Assembly: GCA_008931825.1 (NCBI GenBank)
Contig: QXVZ01002792.1
Location: forward strand, 1 to 27,288
Direction of reading: 5' to 3'
DNA: 27,288 nt
Source: Phallusia fumigata
Lineage: Eukaryota; Chordata; Ascidiacea; Phlebobranchia; Ascidiidae
The position numbers and the translations under genes were made by a program. Below, piece by piece: positions 9,712 through 20,400 of this stretch (within the stretch, counting starts at the first letter, position 1; each line of letters opens with the position of its first letter). A model generated the notes under the pieces. The model searched no databases, was not told where the DNA came from, and saw only the letters and a program-made list of their open reading frames with translations.

Positions 9712-10739
9712 GATCCCTTCCTGCTCCCAGCTCGACAGCTTCGTGCATTTCGTATCACCAACAATTCGAACTTACACCACACTGCGCATATTGCCCTACA
9801 ACCCTACTCCGCCTTTGTGACCTGTTGTCAGGTAAAGTCAAATGCGTGAAGTCGGGAGTAAACTCGAACCATAAGCAGGATTGAGGAAATCACGCTTGTG
9901 GGGATCAAAGAGCTTATAACGAGCCATCAGCACCTCGTTATGGCGTGTGGTGAACTCTTTTCCTGACCCTGCTGTTGGTGCGGTTATATAACAGATCTGA
10001 TTAACTGCTTAATAATAGTGATAACTGCGGAGTTGGCTGTTTATAATATATTTTGAAATAGTGGTGCAATAAGAGGCTGNTTAAAGCCTGGGTATATCGA
10101 AAAAATATAACATTCGCGCTTTTGGATTTAGATTCAACCGTTTTAAACGCACAATAAACGGTTCGAAGTTTGGATTGATCTGTGTTGTCGAACATGATGT
10201 TCATTTATGCCATCTTGTTTGACTCAAGTCGAAAGGTTTGATCTGCAAAATTAATCTGGGTATGCTAGTTGTTTTACTTTCGGCTTACGTGTATCAACTT
10301 TCGTTTTGAGATGAGTAAAAAATGTTTTTGGGGTTGTCTCAACAAGTCAACTTACGTTATTTTTTGCTGCTGACGTGCAAAAAAATTTGCGTTGATATTG
10401 GGACGCTATCGTTAATAGTGAAGCCTCACAAAGTAGTCTTTAAAGTAAAACGAACAAAGTGTCGTGAGTGGAACTCAAGCGAGTTGGGATATAGGGATGA
10501 AGAAATGCAGCGTTTAAGTCTTTTTAAATGGGGCAAAAATGCTGAACGTACATCTAAAATGACGGGTAAACCAAGGAACACCAAAATACGCGCTGATTGT
10601 CGATTAGGGGCGAAAGGAACACGCCAAAGCGGACACAATGCTGAAACAAGCTACTACAGATTTCGGAAACAATTGGAACATTTTGTTTGACGATAAAATA
10701 CAGCTCAACTTATAAAAACTCTCTCTCCTCTCGTGGTGG
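9712..10739. other. Intergenic DNA between the LGR 3' end and the LRR protein start
   Basis: Upstream region of the LRR protein gene with a perfect 8-bp inverted repeat at 9916-9941. A single N is at 10080. The plus-strand frame 10322-10690 (122 codons, basic, starts MFLGLSQQVNL) has no recognised domain. It could be chance, since this tract is also expected to hold the LGR 3' UTR on the other strand. Confidence 0.5.
9916..9941. repeat. Perfect 8-bp inverted repeat upstream of the LRR protein gene
   Basis: ATAACGAG and CTCGTTAT separated by 10 bases, about 205 bases upstream of the start codon. Confidence 0.55.
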
Positions 10740-11454
10740 TTAAATGCAGCTCTCACCTTCACAGTGAGGAACGTGGCGTTCAAGGTCATTGCCACCGGCC
10801 ATGCATTTCATTTCCACCACCTCGCCGTCTAGAGTTCTATTATCTTGCACTTGCTCCGCTTCTCGCGTCTCGAACAATGCAACCGCTCCGTTCGCGGATA
10901 CTTGGGTGTCGTAGGTCTGACGCGATGTATCAGTGCCTAACCTTTTGCGCCGCTTGAACATAGGAAAGCTTCGCAACAACGCCAGCATGGCCAAACGCTT
11001 GGAAATGGCCAAGTGCTCGTCGGAGTCCACGCCTGTCGACCCCGCTGTGCTTTTGCCGAGCACTCGATGTGTTGGATCTTTCGCGGCATTGTTGTTATTG
11101 TGGTTGTTGTTATGATTCGGGAGATGCTTTGATTTGTCAGGCGGCGCCTTGGCCACGGCGTCGGCAAGCTTAACCGTGGTCAAACTGCAGGTAGCGTGGT
11201 TTACAGCTCGTGTAGGGGATTTCCCGGATACGGAGCCGTTCTTCACGCACTTGTGGTCGATTGAAACGAGCGCAACGTCACCGTTTGTGTTCTGCTGGTC
11301 TCCCTCCACGTATACTTGTATCGTCTTGCGCCTCTCCTCCTGCCGACTGCCCCCGTCCGATCGTTTCTCGGTGGGTCGGGCTTTCTGGCGGTCGTCCCCG
11401 TACAAGCTGTGTCGGTGGGTCTTGTAAAACGCCTTCGCGTCTTTGCGGAAGGAC
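10740..11454 (-). CDS. LGR last exon: cytoplasmic tail
   Basis: Follows CCTCTCTTCAG in phase 2 and begins SFRKDAKAFYKTHRHSLYGD, the post-TM7 helix. The tail is much longer than the 70-80 residues usual in vertebrate hormone receptors. It includes an Asn/His run (NHNNNHNNNN), a basic cluster (FKRRKRLG) and several Ser/Thr sites, ending GESCI then TAA. G+C is higher than in surrounding introns. Confidence 0.9.
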
Positions 11455-14400
11455 CTGAAGAGAGGATGGGGGCGTTAAAGACAGGTGGTTACAGTTTAAA
11501 AGTTCGGCAAAAAATAAAACTCTATTGACTTGGGAGGTAAAGGCATTGGAAAACTTATCACGAACGGGTACGTGTTTTGCATCTTTGCCGAAGGACCCAA
11601 AGTGAAGAAGGGGGCTTAAAAGACTGTTAGATTATGGCGCGCAATTAAAGTTTTATGTTTTTTTCAATAACTTACGTTGATTAATTATGTCAAATAGGAA
11701 AATTAACAACCAAATGCAACAATTCCCTGTGTCAATATTTTAGGCAACTTTTCCCCACGTAATAATAAATGCTACTAAAAGAGCTTTCAAAGTATAAAAC
11801 GAAAAATATAGACAACAAAACATTTTGTTTCTGTAATTTGTTTTTTCACTTAAAGTTTTAAGGAACCAGGTAAATCAAAGACAAAGGCAGACATTAAAAA
11901 CATAATTGCCCGAGAACTTATGTATACATTGTTTTGCAAACGTCTTGACAATGTACTGATAATAACAACAGCGATTGTCGAAACGTTTGCAGTACAGTGT
12001 ATTCCACTATACACAAAAACCACAGGATTTTTCCCAAATTGTTACATGCTTCATGTACATAAGTCTGTTTGCACAGAAGACTTACTTGGTCAAAATAGCG
12101 TAGAGGAATGGATTGCAACAGGCGTTGAAGGGAAAACAGGCGACCAACAGGATCTTGGCGGTCGACATCGACAGCAGGGGAAGCCCCGCGAGTGCGAACA
12201 GCGAGAAAAAGCAGATCGGAAAGAAACAGGCGAAGTCGGTGAAAACGAGCACGGCCATCCTTTTCGCGACCCGGGCGTCCGCTTTTCGGCTGTTCATTAC
12301 TCCGTAGCAGCCCTCACTTCCACTGCAACAAGTAATATCGGGTTGGTGACGAATTAGATCTTGTTAGCGGTGGCTTAGTGGGAAATTGAACCACTGGGGA
12401 AATCGAGCTGCCGTGGTTTCAATGTAATTAGGCTCGGATTTACGCTGGCAGTTGGATGAAATTGAAGATATGGGAGTATACGTGTTGAAAAAATGATAGG
12501 AATTATTTAAATTCATAGGTAGAGATGTGTTTTAATTCATGTACTCTACTCATGTACAGGTTTTAAAGCAATCCCAAGTAAAAATAGGGAATTTTTTTCT
12601 TCACTCGGATTCAGAAACGGTACGGTTAGATTAGAGCCTGTCAGTAATTACGTAAAGTCTATACCATGAGTGCACAAACTGCGACCGCTGACACAGTTTT
12701 ATGAAGCCGCGAACATGCATATTAAAATGCATGTAATGTCGGCCGTGCATTAATGAAAATTTTTTGTCTGAATAAAAAGCATTTAGGAATAAGGGAGTCG
12801 TCAAACAACTTTTTATTCCGATTTTAGGCACCAATATGCTGGAAATTACCTGATAAAACCCGTTTCTTTATGATATGTAATTAATAAAAACTGTCTTGGA
12901 CTCACTAGCGGTCGTTAGAAATATAAAGTTTGTGTATAGCGGCCGGTAATATATACCACGGTAGTATTAGAATCAACGACCATACAGTGTACTTTTTTTT
13001 ACCTGTGCGAGGTTCTTGGTTTGCACTCGTCAGGTTTCTTTCTCTGTTGAAGTTTGAAGAACTCCTTGATTCCCCTCTCCAGCCCGTTGGCGGACCTCAC
13101 TATGGCGTACATTGAAAGATAACTTCCAATCACTATGACGAACGCCACGATGTCCAGGGACAGGAGGGCGGCCACATAAGCTGTGCCTACAAATTAATAA
13201 TATACTTTGCTGAAATAAACGCCATAAACGAAGGGGCGCAGAATATTAAAAGGCTGTTTTTCAATGGTGAACTTCGTGTGAATGGTCAGGTGTTAAACTA
13301 ATAATGGTCAGGTGTTAAATTGATATAAACCACTTCCCCGCAAAAGGGGCGCAGAATATTAAAAGGCTGTTTTTCAATGGTGAACTTCGTGTGAATGGTC
13401 AGGTGTTAAACTAATAATGGTCAGGTGTTTGGTTTAATATAAACAATTTTCACCTAAACAGATTTAGGCGAAGTGGTCAGTTTGAAAAAAAATCGGCAAT
13501 AATTGTAAAGACGTTCCAAAATCTAAAGTATTCGTATTTCGCGACTTTGCAAACCAATAGCCCACTAAAAAAGCATCAATAGTCGGAGGACGGAAAACTT
13601 AACGCATAGCGACATCAAACGCACAACTGGAAAAATGAACTCTTGGCGCATTGATTTTTGACGTTAAGTTAAAAATACTATACTTTAACTACCCCTCTAC
13701 AATTTTCAATTACGATAGCAGATAACAACACACGTAATAAAATGGCCCGGATCAGACTTCAGCGAAAATATATTTTTTTGACAAAAGGATTTGTGTATAT
13801 CTGTGCCTTTTAAACGTTAATAAACTTGCTAGAAATTGCCGAATGTAATCCAACGTGTCCTAAGCGACATTTGGATATTTTAAACCTTCCCCACATATAC
13901 AGCTAATGTGAAAAAGCACGTTAAATATTGCTGACTATTTTACCAGTGTTATAGATTTCCTTGTGGCGACATACAAATGTTTCATTTGAAAATATGCATA
14001 AAATTCTATCTCACCTGATGTGGTTCGGATATCCATCGGTAGACAGACAGCCGTCCTTTTGTAACTGTTCACTCCAACGACGGGCAAAGTTGCAAATAAC
14101 AGCGCCAGGATCCAACCAACGAGCATGATGATGCGTCCACATTTCAACGTCATCCGTTTATCGAGCTGGATCGCATAGCGGATTGCATACCTGGAGTTAA
14201 AATAACAAATATTTGAGTTGTAAGTTTTCCCGAAACGCATTCTGTCGTCAAGACGCATACTGTTATGCAATCAGTGGCAACATAATTTAATACATTTAAA
14301 TAAATTTCCAATAAGCTTTGGCAACGTTATGCAAATTTCTTCCTCAAGAAAACAAAATATTTCCGGACACGGTTTGAACTTATAACCGCACAAAAGAAAG

Positions 14401-17400
14401 GCGTATGGCATGATCCTTGCCCATTTTGGCAACGAACCGCAAAGTAAAATGGCGAAAAATGTCTTGCCCTATTCAAAAACTTCACAAAAAAATGTCGGAT
14501 TGAAAAAATTAGAAAGTCATTAGGTATAGACATTAACCCCATAGTACTCATTTTGCCTCATTATAAGTCTCCTATTCAGGTGGAGGCAGCAAAATAAGGG
14601 CATGATATTTTTGTTTTAATATGCACCAAAGTCGAAACCAAAACATCAAGCATTTTCAGCATTCCCTCTATAGGGGGAACTGACTTGCAAATACGATTAG
14701 TTGGATCAAATACACATATTGTAGTTGTACAAAACGAATTAATAAATAGGAAACAAAATTTATCAAATTGTTCCCTTTGCTTACCATCGTTCCAGAGATA
14801 TGACGCTGAGTGTGTAGACGGAAAGCTGAGATGAGAAAACCGAGAGAAAGCCGATGACGTCACACCCTCCGAAGGCTTGCCACTCGACCCCGTACTTATA
14901 ATATTCTCCCGTGCTTTTACTGTCCATAGCCGATAGCGCAAGGACGTAGATTCCCATGCACAAGTCGGCGAATGCGAGGTTTAAAATCAGGAATTTCGGG
15001 ACCGAGAGATGGCGCTGCTGAGTCCGCGATTTGTCCACGGCTACGGCTAGCAGCACGAAAATGACGAAGAAATTTCCGAAAACGGCCAAAGTGGCGACGC
15101 CCCATGAAACTACGACCAGTCCAGAATGCCCAAGCAGGTTCTCGCAGGGATTAAAGACATCTGGAGGAGGCGAACATTTGATGGGTTTCCTGTATACGTG
15201 GGGTCTTAGGGTTCCATTGGCATCCCGGTAGCACATTTTTGTGACTGTGGCGGAACCGTTGCTTTCGGTCGAGACGGTCGCTGGCCTCCACGGTTGGTTG
15301 TTGGGGTCACTGCAAAAACAAATAATACAGGTTTTTTGTTTTTACTTCGAAAGAAAAAACCGACAAAAAGTAAATTCACACTGTACTGCAATTACTGAGC
15401 AACTGATAGGTATAAGTGTGTAATAACTGTGAGGTTTTAGTGTTGGCTAATAAGGGTAAAAATCGCCTCACGTTAACAAAATACAGCCCGTAAAAACAGA
15501 AAACACTTATTTTAGTGGCTATTTTCACTTTATTACAGCAACCAGAATTTAAATAGCTGTTGAAACCAGCACGTACGCGAAATTTTTCCTTCTTAATTTG
15601 GACAGCTTGTACGAAGTTGACAGTTTCAAATTGTCAACCGATAAAATCATAACTGGATTTAAGATTCGTCAACAGAACAAAAACACTCCATCTCGCGAAC
15701 AACAACATTTCTGCCAAAACGTGGAACTGCCGTTCTCAAATTTCCTGACATGTAAATTCTTCTTGTGTGTTGCGGCAATATCGGACAAATCAAAATATTT
15801 AATTTTTAAGCACTAATTACATCCGATGAGCGGGACAATTAGATACTCAACCGGAAAATTAAAACCGTTTTGGCCGCGCGCTGCATGCTGGCTCGGGACA
15901 TTCGCTAGTTGGTGTATAACAACAGACTTTGATGATTGCAGTAACGTCACGGGGACACGAATTCGCGCGCGCCAAGTTGCCGTGGGCCACAAACGGAAAG
16001 AATGCTGATTGGAATCTATCTGGCTGATATACAAGTGTTGGGCCCGCTATCAATTAGGCAGTAGCGTGAAATGTAGCACTTGTTGCACTGTGTGCGCTTT
16101 ATTCACGCCTTTTAAGCGGGTTCAGGGCGTGCTCTATCCAGTCATGCGTAGTGACTTTCATGATGTACTGTCTGTGATGAATACAATTTAACATAATTGT
16201 TTACAATTTGGTTTAAATTTTTGTCAAATAAAAATGTTTTTTTAATTGTTATTGATTAGCAATTTTACAACTTAAGCTTTTTAGGCCAATTAGACGCGTT
16301 CTAATGGTGCCTCCCGTAAAAACAAAAAAATACATAATTAACAGAACAGTGGCGTTCGGCGACAGCTAATGAATCAATATAACCATCTCACGTAGAGTTT
16401 TAAAGCAGCATATAGTATGCTTTCGCCGACTTTACTCATTACTGGTACATTACCCCCATCTTTCTGCACACAGCTCGTTAAAAAAGCGTTTTAAGATTAT
16501 AGCAACAGTCACAAGTCCTGGAAAGCATCTCCATTGCCTGATTGCATAATTATCTCCCCGGGACTGGTTTCCCTTCAATACACACACTGGCTGATCAATC
16601 AGGATTTTCCTTATCGCGGGGGCCCTTATCTAATTGAGGGAAAAAACTTATTGATGGACTTTTCCACTTGAGTGTGATTGAAAGTTGAAACTCAAAGCGA
16701 CGCGTGTGGTCCCCTTGCACTCATTTGCCACTTTGTTTTTCTTGTCAAACTCCAATAGATTCAAAAATTAAACCTCTATCTGTTTTTTACATTTATATGC
16801 TAGAATTATTTAGACGTCAAGGCTAAAAAGGGATATTTGGGAAATACATTTTGCTCACTCAAATCAGTCTGTGTAAATCTTATTGCGATTGATGAAAATC
16901 GATTTCGCCCAACAAAAACATCATCAGTTCTTATTCAAATAGAATATACCTTACATTTTGCTGTGTGACCATAAGCCTGATCTTTACCAAGTAAAATAAA
17001 TTTTAGAATGGATCATTTTGGTTCTTTTAGGTATCTTTATCACTAACTCCTTTTTGCCTTTTCTAACTTTTGATGCGCACGCCAATTTCTCTTATTTAAG
17101 ACGCAAATCTGTCAAATTTGGTTTTACATTGCGCCTATACGACAGCTACTCCTTATTCTGGCCTCTATAATAAACGTTACGGTTCTGTTGGGACTTGGCT
17201 AAAGAAAATTCAAACCTTGCCCACTTGTCATTGCTGGAGCCTGCGCCGAAGTTGTAGGATGTGATGTCGCCTGTCGATGCGTAGTCAGTGAGGTCGTTTG
17301 CCTCCCCACCAGTGTACGTGTAATCGTGGAAGATGATGATCGATTCTGCGAAAGAGATAGGCGATAGTGAACCTCCACGATCTTTACTGCGTGAGGTAAC

Positions 17401-20400
17401 ATTTTGACCGGTCGGATAACAATGCAGGCTCATCAAGGCAGTGTTGAAGTAACTGAGCTGACATGCTTTTCAAAAACTGTTTGCGGTGTGAATACTTGAC
17501 TTTTATGCACACAATTCACGGTTATAAATGGTCACAATAGGAAAATACAAGCCAGTGCTTGATTATAAACGCAGAAAAGTAGAAAATGTTTTACGAGCAA
17601 AAAGTGCTGTCTTGTATCTCTTTATTGAAGACGTGACGTTTTCGACTTAGTGCTATGATCTCTCTTTAGGGTACATGTCCACGTATAAATATTTTTTGTA
17701 ACTTCCGTTTTAGGGATGAACGGCATGGCCTTAACCGGCGCGACGAAGTTACAAATTCGATTTTTAAATGCTGTTTTCACGTATAAGCTGCAGATATTTG
17801 TGCACTACAGAGGAGAACAATTAATCTTCTTGAAAACCCCGCCGCTCTAAATATTTAGACATACCGTTGCCAATGGTGAGAGGATTCCATTCGTAGGTTG
17901 ATAAATCCGAAATTGCATCATCCTGTGGGAGTTGGACCATTTCCGGGACCTCCGAGGCATCATCAGAATCACATGGAACCAGGTCATCCTGATCTTCCGA
18001 CTGGAAAATTGTTCCGAACCCGTATTCCTTGTTCAAGGCGCAGCAGTGTGCAGGATAAGTGACCATTGCTTCACGTAGGGATGGCAGACCGTCAGTTTTA
18101 AACCGGATAAGATTCGGGGTGTCTGTTATGTCCAGGGTGGAAAGGCTTTCCATGCCCGATGTAGGAAGGCTTGAAATTGCCGTTCGTTTCAAAAATCTAA
18201 AAAAATATGACATTTATTATCGTGGTTTAAATGTTTACAAGTTCTTGTGCTGAAAATGCAACAAAACAAATCGTTGAACAGAAAATTCAGCATTTTACTG
18301 CTGTTAGAATAAATTGTGTTTATTCTTTAGATTGCAATACCTTTAATTGTATGCAAATTGTTCAACTTCCTTATTAATTTGTTTGCTATGTGTATATGTT
18401 TGTTAATTATGTGTTTTTGTTTCTATTTGAATAAGATAAACTTGTGTTGTGATTAACTGTAAGAGGAATATTGTTTAACAACTGCCATAAAGAATGCCAA
18501 AAAAACAACGAACAAGTATATTTCACATCATAGTGATGTGGGTGTCTTTAATTTACCCCCTCTTTTTAGGAGGTTTCCTTTATCAGATAGCTTGACATTG
18601 CGGAAAACATTTCCCTTCGCTTACAGGAGTGAGCAAAACCCGCTCTTAACTTAAATGGATTTGTACTTTGTGTCGCCTCACAACATTTCGTTGTGTCTCG
18701 CATAAACAGTAACTTTCGTTAGTGGCGTGGCACACCTAATAGCCAAAGCCGATTGCAAAGTACCGCAAAAGTGATAGTAGATGTGGCTCAAAGGTTTATA
18801 GTTGTAATATGCGTGTTGTATTTGCAGTTGACAATGATACATTTTTGTAAACTGCTGTCGTGTGTTGCTTTTAAACATTTGCAATTTGAAATGTGTCCGT
18901 AGTGCGAATTCAAACAAACAACTGAACAAAAAGCGTGCAATAACATTAATTATACAATTTACAAATTTGAAAACATAAATTTGTGTGCAGAAAACTCAAA
19001 AACTTATTTACAAAAGCCGTGCCAAACTCATGTAAAACACTCACAATTCATGGAAATTGTTGATCCCAGAAAAAGCGAATTCACGTAAGTTATTTAGGGC
19101 ATCGTTGTAATCCAAGACCCTGCAAAAACAATTATGTGGTTGATCACAAACATTCAAGCTTGCCAAGCGAAGTAACCAAAACTTACAAAGTTGTAACGCG
19201 ACTCCCGCGAAACGCGAAATCTTCAACTTCCGTCAGACTTGGATTGGAAACAATTTTTCTGAAAACAAATCAAGTTTGTTATTTTGCCCTGTGACAAAAA
19301 GGCTGATTTTGTAGAATAAAATACATGACACTTTTAGAATAAATCATTTCGCTATTTTAAACTATGCCAACAAGCAATATTTAAACGTTTCGGCAACCAC
19401 TCATAACTTGTACCACTGATGATGGCATGAGTTTTTGCCAAAACACTTGTTAAATAAAGTAAATGGCTTTAAAGAACTATTTAGGCTAGCACATATTTCA
19501 AATCAAATGGTAATTTATTTAACATTTGCGAAAGATATGCTCAGTTTTGAAGTTCAAAAAATCTAGGTATCTTGCTGCGAGCTTGTTCTGTGTTTGTCAA
19601 CTACAGTTTGAAGGCATGTTCCGAATTACAAAATCAGCCAGCATGGATTAGTTAATCAGATGTTTCCAGCCGTTTGTGATGCAATCCCCCCTTTATTTAC
19701 TTTAAAACTCTTCATTTCTCCCTTACTAGACAAGAAGTGATATAAGGTAACATTAAAATATTTGGAACCATTGCCTAAAAAGAACTACTACACTTATCAT
19801 GAATAACTTAAATATGAAGTAAAAATTTGTGATGTCCACTTTGGGGTCCACTTTGGGGAATTCCCTGCCCGTTGGAAATGATTTAAATACTGAAGTATAA
19901 ATATATTTCGTCGATTAACGATTGTTCAGTAGAGGCTTTCTTCCGAAAAGGCCATGTAAGGGATGCAGTGAATACCGCAATTGGAAGGAAACCCCCGAAC
20001 GCGCGGATATCCAAAAGATGCCAGGCAATTGCGGTTATCGATGTGACAAATCCGACACTTGCACCGATAAAATCAAGCCGGTTTTAGAACCCGGTACACC
20101 ACAATGACACTCAAGCCGAATGTCGTATCACGTCGCACGCATTTGGTAGGGCCTCTCACATTCACATGACGCTTCTCGGTCGGCTTGTTCAAATCCCCAG
20201 TGAATTTAATGGGATTCACCAGTGCGCGATCATAAACCATATGATTTGAATATCACTTCTCTTAATGCGCGCGGAGTCCGAGTGGTTCATCCTAAACGGG
20301 TCGCACGTTGCATTTGGGGGAATTTTACGCGGGGGCGCAGACGGGGGTGTTGATGACGCCACCGACGGATTGAAATGCAAATGACGTCATGGTCGGAAAA

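Noticed and set aside
10322..10690. 122-codon plus-strand frame between two genes
   Set aside because: Basic, low-information composition, no domain and no promoter or splice support; kept only as a note.
12365..12430. TGGCTTAGTGG resembling a tRNA A box, suggesting a tRNA or SINE
   Set aside because: No proper B box or cloverleaf can be formed downstream.
17346..17436. Upstream part of the hinge open frame (MMSLHCYPTGQNVTS...) as coding
   Set aside because: All acceptors giving this segment are phase 2, while the preceding exon ends in phase 1; the CTATCTCTTTCGCAG acceptor fits instead.
19425..19460. CTGATGA with a TGGCA/TGCCA stem, suggesting a hammerhead ribozyme
   Set aside because: The GAAA core is altered and no stem III or cleavage-site arrangement can be drawn.
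20185..20200. GTTCAAATCC resembling a tRNA B box
   Set aside because: No A box or acceptor stem at the right distance.
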